Shown here: positions 24,101 through 33,900 of the stretch, piece after piece
How positions within the stretch are numbered: position 1 is the stretch's first letter
How the letters are laid out: every line of letters starts with the position of its first letter
Assembly (NCBI RefSeq): GCF_947242115.1
Contig: NC_074728.1
Coordinates: forward strand, 23,143,542-23,207,541
Direction of reading: 5' to 3'
Source: Biomphalaria glabrata
Taxonomy: Eukaryota > Mollusca > Gastropoda > Planorbidae
Length of the DNA: 64,000 bases
The notes under the pieces: generated by a model
Seen by the model: the letters and a program-made list of their open reading frames with translations, nothing else
What the model was told of the DNA's origin: nothing
Database searches by the model: none
Made by a program: the position numbers and the translations under genes

Positions 24101-27100
24101 TTATTGATTGTTCCAAATAAGAGAAGGATCAATATAAAAAAACATTACCAATAATTATGAGTTAATGGTGATAATTAATTAATTTAGTTGGATAGCGAAA
24201 AAGGAAAATAGATCTTACATAAAGACCAGTGGGTGGAAGGGGTATCTGGGATAAGGTTTTCCATGCTGCCTTTAGGCACTCAGTAAACACAACTCTGCTC
24301 GAGTCGGGTGTCGGACCTCGAGCCCCCTTCATAGATACCCAAGCAAAGCCAAGTGTACTTAGCCTCTCGACCACGCTTCCCACTCAAGTTAGAAATTGGA
24401 ACTTGTCAATAGACAATTTGGATTTTTTAAAGAGAGAGAGTTAGAGCTTGGAGCTTGAAAAAAGAGTTAGTTCGAACTTGCAATTTGTAGAGAGAGTTAG
24501 TTCGAACTTGAAGCTTGTACAGAGAGTTAGAACTTGAAGCTTGTAGAGAGAGTTAGTTCGAACTTGGAGCTTGTAGAGAGATTTAGGACTTGTAGCTTGT
24601 AGAGAGAGTTAGAACTTGCAGCTTGTAGAGAGAGTTAGTTCGAACTTGAAGCTTGTACAGAGAGTTAGAACTTGGAGCTTGTAGAGAGAGTTAGTTCGAA
24701 CTTGGAGCTTGTAGAGAGAGTTAGAACTTGAAGCTTGTAGAGAGAGTTAGAACTTGTAGCTTGTAGAGAGAGTTAGAACTCGCAGCTTGTAGAGAGAGTT
24801 AGGATTAGGGTCGAACTTGCAGCTTGTAGAGAGAGTTAGAACTTGCAGCTTGTAGAGAAAGTTAGAACTTGGAGCTTGTAGAGAGAGTTAGAACTTGGAG
24901 CTTGTAGAGAGAGTTAGAACTTGGAGCTTGTAGAGAGAGTTAGAACTTGCAGCTTGTAGAGAGAGTTAGAACTTGGAGCTTGTAGAGAGAGTTAGAACTA
25001 GGAGCTTGTAGAGAGAGTTAGGATTAGGGTTAGGGTCGAACTTGTAGCTTGTAGAGAGAGTTAGAACTTGGAGCTTGTAGAGAGAGTTAGGATTAGGGTT
25101 AGGGTCGAACTTGTAGCTTGTAGAGAGAGTTAGAACTTGGAGCTTGTAGAGAGAGTTAGAACTTGCAGCTTGTAGAGAGAGTTAGAACTTGTAGCTTGTA
25201 GAGAGAGTTAGAACTTGCAGCTTGTAGAGAGAGTTAGGACTTGTAGCTTGTAGAGAGAGTTAGAACTTGCAGCTTGTAGAGAGAGTTAGAACTTGTAGCT
25301 TGTAGAGAGAGTTAGAACTTGCAGCTTGTAGAGAGAGTTAGAACTTGGAGCTTGTAGAGAAAGTTAGAACTTGGAGCTTGTAGAGAGAGTTAGAACTTGC
25401 AGCTTGTAGAGAGAGTTAGAACTTGTAGCTTGTAGAGAGAGTTAGAACTTGTAGCTTGTAGAGAGAGTTAGAACTTGGAGCTTGTAGAGAAAGTTAGAAC
25501 TTGGAGCTTGTAGAGAGAGTTAGAACTTGCAGCTTGTAGAGAGAGTTAGAACTTGCAGCTTGTAGAGAGAGTTAGAACTTGCAGCTTGTAGAGAGAGTTA
25601 GAACTTGGAGCTTGTAGAGAGAGTTAGAACTTGCAGCTTGTAGAGAGAGTTAGAACTTGTAGCTTGTAGAGAAAGTTAGAACTTGCAGCTTGTAGAGAAA
25701 GTTAGAACTTGGAGCTTGTAGAGAAAGTTAGAACTTGCAGCTTGTAGAGAAAGTTAGAACTTGGAGCTTGTAGAGAAAGTTAGAACTTGTAGCTTGTAGA
25801 GAGAGTTAGAACTTGCAGCTTGTAGAGAGAGTTAGAACTTGCAGCTTGTAGAGAGAGTTAGAACTTGCAGCTTGTAGAGAGAGTTAGAACTTGGAGCTTG
25901 TAGAGAGAGTTAGAACTTGCAGCTTGTAGAGAGAGTTAGAACTTGTAGCTTGTAGAGAAAGTTAGAACTTGCAGCTTGTAGAGAAAGTTAGAACTTGGAG
26001 CTTGTAGAGAAAGTTAGAACTTGCAGCTTGTAGAGAAAGTTAGAACTTGAAGCTTGTAGAGAGAGTTAGAACTTGGAGCTTGTAGAGAGAGTTAGAACTT
26101 GGAGCTTGTAGAGAGAGTTAGAACTAGGAGCTTGTAGAGAGAGTTAGAACTTGCAGCTTGTAGAGAGAGTTAGAACTTGTAGCTTGTAGAGAGAGTTAGA
26201 ACTTGTAGCTTGTAGAGAGAGTTAGAACTTGCAGCTTGTAGAGAGAGTTAGAACTTGGAGCTTGTAGAGAGAGTTAGGACTTGGAGCTTGTAGAGAGAGT
26301 TAGAACTTGGAGCTTGTAGAGAGAGTTAGAACTTGCAGCTTGTAGAGAGAGTTAGAACTTGGAGCTTGTAGAGAAAGTTAGAACTTGGAGCTTGTAGAGA
26401 GAGTTAGAACTTGGAGAGTGAAAGTAGAGCTAGAACTTGCTGCGAAAAGTGAGAGCTTGTAGAACGAATAGTAGAAAGTTTGTACAAGTTGGAGTTGTAC
26501 ACAAAATAGAATTTGAGTTGTGCAAATATTTGTATAAGAAATCTATTGAAACTGCTTCAACGTACACTCGTCCTTGCATTAGTGTAGCATAACCCGAAAA
26601 CAATAGAAATTAGCAACAGTTACAAGAACTCGCATCATAACAATATTTATATTTCTTATATTTTCATTTCATCAAGCTAAAAATGTCACGTTCATATCAA
26701 TCCCTGAGCGTCAGGTGTCATTACAGTTAATTTTGTTTTTATTCCTACCCTTACATCGGTTTTATTGTCTACCAGCAGTTTGGTGCTACACGTCAACGAC
26801 CGCCAACAACACCTACCTTTTTCTTAACATTCGCGGATTATAGCAGTTCAAGTTGCACTCCCATTCTGACCAGGTCGTCCAGGCCCCAGACGATACTAGA
26901 TAATACAAAACAAGCAAAACATCGTTAAAATACTTTTAAAAAGTATGAATAAAAAACAAGGGAAAGCAATTCACAACCATTGCGATATTTCTATACTAAA
27001 AAGGGGATGGATGAATTGGTTAATTTTTTGATCATGTATTGTCTTGGAGTAGGAAAAACTGTGCAAAATTTCTTAAAGCGGGAAAGGGGGGATAAAGCGT

Positions 27101-28918
27101 GTAAAAGAGTTCCCCAGACAGACAGACGGAGTGGCTTAACACAAGTTTTGTAAATAATAACTTTAATGACGAGAATGGGTACATCAATAATGTAAACAAA
27201 AGATAAAAGTAAAACGTATTGTTATAACCCTAGTGGCGGACTGAAAGGGTTAATGTGTGTGTGTGACCTACTGACACACGAAAATCGCACAATTCAATGT
27301 GCTGTCGTGTTGCTTAGCAGTGTTTGCAAAAGGCCCTGATAGAGAAGATTAACAGTATTCAGGACGACATAATATGCGTTCGCTATCACTTATGTCTTTT
27401 TCTCTCGTTCTTCATCCATCTCTCTCTTATTCTATTTGTAATTTCTCTCTTTCTCTTATTAAAGCTCTCATTCTCTCTCTCTCTCTCTCTCTTTGAAATT
27501 TAGGTCAGCCTTATATTGACATGTCTTAAACACATTAAATGTACTTCTCTACATGTTTTAAAGTTCTGTTCTATTTCCTACTTTTCAGACCTTGCGATAT
27601 ATAGGGCGGGTGATGTTAACGGTCATCTATTTCTTTGGCCAACGGTTATCGAGCAGGGTGTCATGTGACCAGCACAACGACCATCCGCCTTTACTTTCCC
27701 CCAACTCAAGTCAGGTACCTTTTAGAGTTGGGTGGACTCAGGGGCGCCCTAAAAAGCCCGAATCTCAAAATCCCAGTCTTCACACAGATTCGAATCTAGA
27801 ACCCCAGGTTCGGAAGACAATTGCTTAACCACTCAGCCACCGCGCTCCCCAAATATATTTTCTCGGAGCTAATTTGTCCGCGCTGTTTTGTCGGGTCACC
27901 ATCGCGAAGTCGGTTGTACTGTTTAAGCTCTGAATGTCGTAGATATAACAGACTAGCGTTGTTTGGAGCCTGAGTTGTCAAGTTCTTTGAAATAGTACTG
28001 TGTTATTGAGTGTGTGTGTGTGTGTGTTTCTATGGTGACGGTGGGAAGAGGTCAGCGATTGGTTGTGAATGTTGTAAGAAAAGTAGCATTGTCGTCATTG
28101 GTCTTAGTTAGGGGAGACCACTCCAGAACGTGAGACTGAAAGGTTGTGTCATTGTAGTGAGTTAGATTTTGTTACAAAATAGTATTACTAAAGTCTAGTA
28201 TTTTATCATATCAACCAGATTTTCTCTACATTATAATTACAGTTTTATTTAGAATTGTTCACAAGGAATTAATTCACTTCATTTTAAGTTCTATTCGTTA
28301 AAATATAAAACGCCCACAGCGGTTTAATTGTCTACCAGCAGTTTGGTACTATAAGTCAACGACCGGCCATAACATACTGTCGAGTGGTGCAGTGTTTGCA
28401 GAGCTTGGATTGATAAAGTTGTTACAATATATATCTAATAGATACAGCAACTAGAACGAAATTTCCCATGTTGAGGCTCTTCTGCTCAATAATAAATTGA
28501 TTATACTTTGGCTTATAACATATTTCAGTAGATTTTACAATCTAAATTAGATTTAGGCTTTCAAATAAGATACCTAGCTCTAGAAATATTTGAATGAGAA
28601 TCAATATTGTAAACTAGTCGACCGGCGGCGTAGCATACTCCCTCTTTTTTTTTTTTCGCCTCTTAAATTACGTTGGTTAACTCTAGTCCGTCCTACTTGC
28701 AAAAATAAAAGAGTGATCATTACATTACGTGGTGTCCAAACTCTTGAGCCATGAAGAGAATTATAAATAGATCTATAGTATATAGATTTAAGATTAGTAT
28801 GATATACAGAGTCTATAAATCTATCTACTATCAATAAAGGTAATAAATACGAACCTTCTTGTGTCAAAGGTATGTTGAACAATAAGAAAATAACGCGTAA
28901 AATGATACCTAGTTTCAT
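11940..28918 (-). CDS. TSP1-EGF single-pass membrane protein (complete, 7 coding exons, about 259 aa)
   Basis: Joining 28918-28855, 26895-26817, 19871-19774, 18595-18461, 15725-15624, 14074-13999 and 12165-11940 gives 780 bp ending in TGA, with all phases matching and GT-AG at every border. The protein has a signal peptide (1-21), a TSP1 module with WTTWSEWEC (about 22-81), an 8-Cys EGF/laminin-EGF-like module (81-126), a 6-Cys module (126-160), a transmembrane helix (about 169-186) and a basic-then-acidic cytoplasmic tail (186-259) ending GSSV, which fits a class I PDZ ligand (S/T-x-V). TSP1 and EGF modules typically mediate extracellular protein or glycan binding, so a type I surface receptor or adhesion protein is likely. 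It is divergent from, and paralogous to, the plus-strand IgGFc-TSP1 gene starting at 30207, but lacks the IgGFc and MopE-like parts. The ligand is unknown. Confidence 0.85.
12290..13175 (+). mobile_element. LINE 3' UTR (family L-a), host of a nested MITE
   Basis: Parallel to 7330-8025 across its length, including AGTTCACGCGATACTATCAA and ACTTATATGCATACTAAATA. Interrupted by MITE M1 at 12337-12539. Confidence 0.7.
12337..12539 (+). mobile_element. hAT MITE M1, nested in LINE 3' UTR
   Basis: CAGCGGTTCTCAACC ... GGTTGAGAACCCCTG with duplication TCTTAGTA/TCTTAGAA; the LINE copy at 7370 shows the empty site. Confidence 0.88.
13797..13962. repeat. (GACA)n microsatellite
   Basis: ACAGACAGAC runs; Cys/Leu/Ser-rich minus frames over it are artefacts. 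It lies just 3' of exon 6 of the TSP1-EGF gene, in its last intron. Confidence 0.92.
13999..14074 (-). CDS. TSP1-EGF gene, exon 6: transmembrane helix
   Basis: It encodes AEEKMLPSPA followed by WLLLLTIPISLLMIM, matching plus-gene exon 23 (PSAYWLLLLIIPVSLLLVL). It leaves in phase 2 at donor GTAATT. If that intron were kept, TGG TAA would end the protein right after the membrane helix. With splicing, TG+G = Trp continues into a basic stop-transfer segment in exon 7. Confidence 0.85.
15041..15304 (+). mobile_element. SINE-A copy
   Basis: Complete, with a C run inside the body. Box A GTGGCTGAGTGG and box B GGTTCGAATCT are intact. Confidence 0.8.
15624..15725 (-). CDS. TSP1-EGF gene, exon 5: 6-Cys module
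   Basis: A 102-bp phase 1-1 exon with cysteine spacing C-x8-C-x3-C-x3-C-x4-C-x7-C and a core HGEDCQERVNGTC. The spacing is identical to plus-gene exon 22 (GGEDCMERVLGIC). It is probably an EGF-related half module. Acceptor is a long T tract and donor is GTAAGT. Confidence 0.85.
16062..16625 (+). repeat. diverged SINE-A copy with its 3' part in three 120-bp tandem copies
   Basis: 16381-16500 and 16501-16620 are identical base for base; 16266-16380 is the same unit joined to the SINE body. The unit contains the SINE tail (CAGATGGCC...GCAAGGTC). Confidence 0.9.
17113..17372. repeat. 37-bp minisatellite, about 7 copies
   Basis: Unit GACTGGCTGCTGACCAAGGC followed by TATAGAGCCCAGTCTGA. Confidence 0.9.
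17575..17905 (-). mobile_element. LINE 3' end (family L-a)
   Basis: Reverse complement of 7130-7440, including coding end and start of the 3' UTR. Confidence 0.65.
18461..18595 (-). CDS. TSP1-EGF gene, exon 4: 8-Cys EGF/laminin-EGF-like module
   Basis: A symmetrical phase 1-1 exon of 135 bp, exactly the length of plus-gene exon 21. It has eight cysteines and the motifs CDPDCDK, CRICKPGY and LSCTK. I count 25 of 45 residues identical to the plus-gene exon. Donor is GTCAGT. Confidence 0.87.
18642..18838 (+). mobile_element. hAT MITE M1
   Basis: Perfect 8-bp duplication CCTTAGAG on both sides. It sits 47 bases upstream of the exon 4 acceptor of the minus-strand TSP1-EGF gene. Confidence 0.9.
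18894..19092 (+). mobile_element. SINE-A, 5'-truncated
   Basis: Body and tail only; head with boxes A and B is missing. Confidence 0.65.
19158..19350. repeat. inverted repeat (foldback), about 47-bp arms, 100-bp loop
   Basis: Arm 19158-19204 (contains CTCATTCACCAACCGTAAAC) is the near-perfect reverse complement of 19303-19350, with CACGTG at the inner edges. Probably a foldback MITE; lies in intron 3 of the TSP1-EGF gene. Confidence 0.85.
19774..19871 (-). CDS. TSP1-EGF gene, exon 3: second half of the TSP1 module
   Basis: A 98-bp exon (phase 2 to 1, donor GTAAGC) with NCTDPNVTEAIVYC and ending CKVICPK. It holds four cysteines and N-glycosylation sequons NCT and NVT. Plus-gene exons 15 (98 bp) and 20 (101 bp) are its counterparts, interrupted at the same codon. 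Confidence 0.85.
20012..21620. other. intron 2 of the TSP1-EGF gene, left part
   Basis: Repeat debris: two copies of the CTCCCACACCCATT family near 20310 and 20470, and a hAT-like fragment around 20720-20820 (GTGGCGTAGCATCC). No exon seen. Confidence 0.4.
21663..21911 (-). other. unassigned open frame in an intron (82 aa)
   Basis: ATG-initiated frame MLPRKLFIVHFVVLFPAVDI with a hydrophobic N-terminus and balanced base composition; neighbouring frames are also unusually open from 21647 to 22029. No domain is recognised and no splice partner is clear. It may be a pseudogene piece or chance. Confidence 0.2.
22186..22420. repeat. two tandem copies of a unit of about 117 bp
   Basis: GGATATACTTGATTGG...CAACACAAGAGCAGCATATT occurs twice with a few differences. 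Confidence 0.85.
22590..22797 (-). mobile_element. SINE-B copy
   Basis: tRNA-derived head GTGGTCGAGAGGCCAAG with B box GAGGTTCGACACC, body ACTCGGGCAGAGTTGTG and tail AGCGCTAT. Four copies in the window. Confidence 0.75.
22878..23246 (+). mobile_element. L2/CR1-like LINE 3' end
   Basis: Encodes LYLRELITPYVPQRALRSMD and SYGLRALSVHGPKVWNSLP, then TFKKNIKTYFLKTFLD and stop: the conserved C-terminus of L2/CR1/Rex-type RTs. The 3' end is AGCGCTTTATAAATAAA followed by (ATT)n. Confidence 0.85.
23750..23841 (-). mobile_element. SINE-A head fragment
   Basis: Only the tRNA-like part, ending with the reverse of GGAGGCGCGGTGGCCGAG. Confidence 0.65.
24222..24385 (-). mobile_element. SINE-B, partial
   Basis: Head and body without the AGCGCTAT tail. 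Confidence 0.65.
24431..26415 (+). repeat. 26-bp satellite array, about 75 copies, with TTAGGG patches
   Basis: Unit GAGAGTTAGAACTTG plus CAGCTTGTAGA, varying mainly at one position (CAG/GAG/TAG/AAG). Near 24800, 25020 and 25090 units contain GGATTAGGGTTAGGGTCGAA or a shorter form. The whole array lies in intron 2 of the minus-strand TSP1-EGF gene. Confidence 0.95.
26755..26810 (+). repeat. terminal fragment of repeat R4 abutting an exon
   Basis: TCTACCAGCAGTTTGGTGCT...GTCAACGACCGCCAACAAC matches the ends of the copies at 3180-3560 and 28005-28375, and stops at the donor of TSP1-EGF exon 2. Confidence 0.55.
26817..26895 (-). CDS. TSP1-EGF gene, exon 2: first half of the TSP1 module
   Basis: This 79-bp exon (phase 1 to 2, acceptor TATTATCTAG, donor GTAGGT) encodes SSGAWTTWSEWECNLNC and then PRMLRK. 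The W-x2-W-x2-W-x-C pattern is the TSP1 tryptophan ladder. It is paralogous to plus-gene exons 14 and 19. An interspersed repeat ends only about six bases beyond the donor hexamer. Confidence 0.85.
27588..27850 (-). mobile_element. SINE-A copy
   Basis: Nearly full length; in intron 1 of the TSP1-EGF gene. Confidence 0.8.
28005..28375 (+). repeat. LTR-like repeat R4, fossil copy
   Basis: Best copy of the family: (GT)n near its start, TCTACCAGCAGTTTGGTACT near its end. Confidence 0.4.
28855..28918 (-). CDS. TSP1-EGF gene, exon 1: signal peptide
   Basis: ATG at 28918 opens 21 codons, MKLGIILRVIFLLFNIPLTQ then E: a basic n-region, a hydrophobic core and a polar end, a textbook secretory signal. 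It ends in phase 1 at donor GTTCGT. Exon 2 begins with the two bases needed (G+TA = Val). Confidence 0.75.
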
Positions 28919-29220
28919 TGCTTAGAAGATACATAGTTTCTACACATCGTGGCATAGCTTAGACTAGTCCGGACAAACACCTAGATCTAAATCTTAAATC
29001 TTTTTGCCATGATGATTCAAAACTTGCACCCACAACATTTCGTATTCCGTTTTTCTTAAAAAGCTTAGTATACATAAGTCTATGATCGTAGATATAAATA
29101 AATATAGACTGGCCGATAAATGAGTTTTATGAAACGAAAATTTGTGACTTGCAATTGTGTGTACTTTATTATTCAACATTTATGAGCAGTATAAAAGTTA
29201 TGTATTCATATCTATTTCAG

Positions 29221-29590
29221 CCACACACCTATATATATTGTAAATAAGGAGGCAGTGTAGTTTTTTTTAATCGCTAAGAATGAAGATCATGCAACTTTTC
29301 AGAATTCGGAAATCCGACAACAATAGATATACATGTTTTCAAGTTTTTACCTTTTTACATTTACCTATCCCTTAGTCTTTTGGACCGTTGGGGCACCAGG
29401 CAAGATTTGTCGACCGTCTTTCTCCATTCCTCTCTTTTTTTTTTGCCTTGTTTAGAACCTCTCTCAATGGCAGGCCTGTCCATTCTATAATGTTGTCCTC
29501 CCATCGCTTTTTCTGTCTACCTCTTCTTCTTTTCCCTGTCCCTCCCATCCCTTTTTCCAGTCTATATTTATTTATGTCTATGTCTATGAT
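29221..29590. repeat. repeat R1, copy 2, split by a LINE fragment
   Basis: R1 halves at 29221-29345 and 29553-29590 flank the LINE piece 29357-29552; lies in the divergent promoter interval. Confidence 0.65.
29357..29552 (-). mobile_element. LINE 3' end (family L-a)
   Basis: Minus strand encodes GKRRRGRQKKRWEDNIIEW and TGLPLREVLNKAKKKERNG, the clearest copy of this family's C-terminus. Confidence 0.75.
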
Positions 29591-29965
29591 ATAAGGCTTG
29601 TTTTCGAGTCTGAAGATTAATGAGGAATGAGGCATTTCCCGTGGCTACGAAGCCCCAGCTGTGACCTATATATATTTCCACATCCAGGGCAAGCATAACC
29701 ATTGTCCACCGGTGGTCGATTAAGATTTTCTTTTCGCCATCTTCAGTCTGTCCACAGCAGCGGATTTTCTTTTGGTCTCAAATGTGTATCCCGCGGCGTT
29801 TTTGAGTGACCTCCAGCATTTTCGTTCCTAAGCCGCAGGCAGCCAGGTGCTCTCTTCTATGTCAGTTAAGGCAAGTTGGAGCCTAAGCTGGTCTTTAAAG
29901 CGTTTCCGAGGGACACCTCGGTTCATAAGAAGTCCCACTATACTCTCCATAACGGCGTTTGTAAA
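29590..29965 (-). mobile_element. LINE 3' end, second family
   Basis: Minus strand contains GVPRKRFKDQLRLQLALTDI and later PREMPHSSLIFRLENKP: a basic K-R-x-K-D-x-L motif and C-terminal tail of another RT family. Confidence 0.6.
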
Positions 29966-30206
29966 ATTAGGCCCATAATCATTATAAAAAAAAAGAGAAT
30001 TTGAGTCATTAAATTCTCAGACATTGAAGTAGATTTTTAAAAATCTTTTCAATAACCGGAAGTTATTTTTTCAGACGTGTTTAAAATTCTACACGAAGCT
30101 GAGGGGCTTGTTTACCTCGTTGCGTGGACAATGATCATAAAAAAAAATAGATCTAAATGCACAATTACCAATCAATGCTAGATGATTGCTCTGACACGTC
30201 GGATGA

Positions 30207-30249
30207 ATGTTGTGCTTTTTGCTTTTAAATTACGTTGTACCAGTTTCAG
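30207..30249 (+). CDS. IgGFc gene, exon 1: signal peptide
   Basis: ATG at 30207 opens MLCFLLLNYVVPVS, and the split codon G+CT gives Ala, a plausible cleavage site before TGDVYG. Phase 1 exit fits exon 2. The donor GTCATT is weak, so this start is less certain than the rest. An ATG four bases upstream (30203) is in a frame that does not match exon 2. Confidence 0.6.
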
Positions 30250-30899
30250 GTCATTAGATCTAGTAGAAAAAAGGTTCTAGATTCTAGATTATAGATCTAG
30301 GATAGCTGGTCTAGATGATAGATCTAGCATTCTAGCTGGTCTAGATCTAGTATTCTATCTGTTCTTGATCTAGGATTCTAGCTAATCTAGATGATAGATC
30401 TAGCAATCTAGACCAGCTAGATCTAATATTCTATCAATTCTAGATCTAGGATTCTAGCTGGGCTATATCAGGAATTCTAGCTGGTTTAGATCTAGTATTC
30501 TAGCGGATCTAGATGCAGGATTCTAGCTGTCCTAGATCTAAAATTCTAATTGGTCTAGATCTAGGATTCTAGCTGGTCTACATTTAGGACTCAAGAGTTT
30601 TAGAACATAGTATAATAATAATAATAAAAAATAATAATAGAATTATAAAGCTATAATCTAGAATCTAGATCTATTTTGGTGTCGAAAAGGATTAAGACCG
30701 ATTTTTAGTGTATTTGAAATATGTCTGAGTTGTTATTTGTTTTGTTTTCAGCTACTGGTGATGTATATGGTCAAGTGTTTGTGATAGCGTTTCCCCATTT
30801 CACGACGTGGTCAAGGGCCATATACCTTTCGCTGTACACCCTAGCGCATTACGAAATTAAGGTAGTGGCATCTTTGTATTAGGCCTTAAGTATTGCATA

Positions 30900-30998
<99 letters not shown>

Positions 30999-33900
30999 GT
31001 ATATGTTGTGACAAGAGGGACAATAAGGGTGGCTACTTTTATTTTTTTATTAGAGTTAGTCCCCTTTATTACTTGATTTAAGTCCCTGTTAACTGTTTAC
31101 AATTGCCACTCTCTCTTGAGTCTTTAATCTGACTAGTGTATTTTGAACTAAATCTCTATAATGTTTAACTAATACTTGTGTTGTACTATTGTTGTGTTAC
31201 TCAAGAGGAGTGTGCCACTGTTGTGGGAAGAGTGTTTCGATAATGAGCTAAGTAGACTTTATTTATTTGTTAGTACTAAGTTGGTTTATGTAAATAGTAT
31301 AGCTCTACTTAGTCTCTTATCCTCTCCTGTATGTTTTTTTTGAAAGACATCTTTTGTTTAGATACGAGAAAGTAGTGTGTCTCATGAATGACGTCATTTC
31401 ATTGTTTATGCATGTATGATAATATTGTAAACCATCTTTTTGGTTTTTCGGCATAAGACATTATTGTGCCTCTATGATGGTGGTTCTTTAATTATATTGA
31501 CCGGAAACTGTTTTGCTACTTTGCTTTGTTTCATTATGTCATTTTCTTTTGTGAACCTTTATTGCCATTTATATTTTCCATGATCTTTTTTCTTTTGTCT
31601 GTAAATAAACTCCTTTTTTGTTGCAACTGAAATCTCTGACTTATTACTTGTCTGTCTCAGTAGTTTTGTACATCTAGGGGCTATAGTTATTAGCCTAGAT
31701 AATATAATTGGGACCACAAAGTACCACTGGACTAACTTGCCAGTACAGTACAGATCACTGGTCTTATGTCCTATCCTAATTCTAGGTCACACACACACAC
31801 ACATATATATATATATCCCCTACAAAGGCCACATCACAAAGGAGAAGATTCGAAAAAGGATCACAAATTGGTTCCCAGGATGACCTGCTGATCACTTTAA
31901 AAAAAAAATACAAACAATAAAACCTACTAGTCGACCCAAGGCGTTTATTACGCCGCGATTTTGCAGGGCCGGTCTTGGGGCACTGCAAATTATTCGACCG
32001 CAGTAGGCCCCGCACTTTCATAGGCCCCACTCTAATCCTAGGTGTAAATTATTCAATAAGACCAATTTATAACTTGTAACAGATATCCGAGGCCTTCTGA
32101 TTTACCAGGAGATCCTGGAAATCTCCTGAAATTGCAAAATATACGAAAGGATCCTGGAAATTTCCGGCAATTTTTTTAATTTTTTGAAAACTCATAGACA
32201 TGGTTGGGCCATGAAGAGAATTATATTTAAGGAGAATGGATAGATTTAGCCATATCACAATGCTATCGGAGCTCGCAAGGGCCTTCCTTCAGGGAACGGT
32301 ACCGGGTGAGGGAGTTAGAGGCGGACATGGAAGGCGAAGGAAAAACACCATTAAACAATGAACGGGACTATCATTGAAGGAGATTTGCTCAAGGCAAGAT
32401 ACGGGGAGGAATGGAGAAGGACGAATGGAGAAAGACGGTCGACAGATCATGTGTTTCCCCAACGGTCCAACAGACTAAGAGAAGGGTTAAGGTGATTGTT
32501 GGCATGTATGAAATGAAGCCTCGCCATAATTTGTATGCATCCCAAGGAAGAATTGGTCTCATATGGAATGTGGAATCGCTTCTTCGATTTTTTTTGGGTT
32601 CTACAAACACACTCAAACATACTCAGTTGCAAACATTAACATCTTTCTACTTTACAGTCAATTCGCTGTTGTCTGATTTTAAAATATTGCTCTATTATTT
32701 GTTTTATAATAGGTGAATGTTACGCTGAATTGGAACAAAGACAATTTAACTTCTGCGCTCGTAGTGAGTAGACTTAATCCCCTGTTTTATCATCTGGCAG
32801 AAGAAAAAAGGTAACTAAGTAAAACATCTCTCTTAGTTTCTCTTTGTTTTTTTTGCGTCTTCTCTCTTTCTGTCTCTCTCTTAATCTCTCTCTTTCTCTT
32901 TTCCGCTCTCTCTATCTGTCCTCCTCTATCTCTCTTTCTCTCTTTCCGTTTCTTTCTTTCTCCCTTTTGCAATCTCTTTATTTCGCTCTCTCTCTCTCTC
33001 TCTGCGTCTCTCTCTCTCTCTCTCTTTTGCTAACTATTCTGGAAGTTGTGAATCATCATCATCATCATCAAACTCCACTTAAGTGAGGGCTTGACAGGCT
33101 CAAATCCTCTCTTGCAAAAGCCCTGGACAAAAAACCTGCTGTCTTGCGTAGTGCATACATGCCATCGTACTGGTTGAAAATTTGCGTTTCCTAGACCTGT
33201 CGAGGCGGAGATCAGCAAGGCAGGTGCAGTCAAACAGAATATGGTGCACGGTTTCCTCTTCTTCCCAGCAGCGGGGGGCACCGTGAATCAAAATTTGGCC
33301 ATAGTCGTGAGAAATATGAGCCTACAAAACAGTGGCCTGTCCTGCACTGTGCTATAATAGCTTGCTCAGGCTTGGACAGTCTCCACCACGGGGAAATGTG
33401 GTCAGGGTGCCTCATGCGCTCAGAGACTGCACGGGCTTTTTTTGGGACTTGTCCCAGCACTCAAACCAATTTTCCATTTCTGTTTTTTTTTAATTACAGC
33501 CAGAGCATGATGAAAACTTACAGCCTGTTCGGTGGGTGGAATTTGCCCTCCCTGGTGGGCCAAGGAGTCTGCAATAGTGTCGTCAGTCACACCTACATGA
33601 CTCGGTTTCCACTGCATTATTACAGGAGTGCAGTAACATTGCTTTATGTTGTGTGAGGTTATGATGACAGTGTCGATATTTGGGGGGGGGGGGGCGGGGG
33701 GCATGGTCCAGGGAAATGTGGTTCAGAACCTACGTAATTAATGTCAGTGATGACCAGAGCCAAGAAAAGCTATTGTTTTGCCAACAGTAAATAATAAAAT
33801 CGCCTATGTTCATTTCATTGGTTGTCTTTTAGCTATGATGGATTTAAAAAATTTAAAATGGCACCAAAGTTAAACAATATTTGGTAGCACAAGTTTAGGT

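Larger units (their letters stand above)
28919..30206. promoter_or_regulatory. shared upstream region of the divergent gene pair
   Basis: The start codons of the minus-strand TSP1-EGF gene (28918) and the plus-strand IgGFc-TSP1 gene (30207) are 1288 bases apart and point away from each other, so any promoters lie here. Much of the interval is repeat (29221-29590 and 29590-29965). I see no convincing TATA box tied to either start. 5' UTR exons could also be hidden here. Confidence 0.5.

Noticed and set aside
28601-28918. 105-codon reading of the signal-peptide exon
   Set aside because: Only the first 21 codons are coding; the rest is read-through past the GTTCGT donor into intron 1.
32713-32763. 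alternative exon 3 with ECYAELEQRQFNFCAR ending at GTGAGT
   Set aside because: Its entry phase does not fit exon 2, while the longer phase-0 version links exons 2 and 4 perfectly and continues the VNVT strand.
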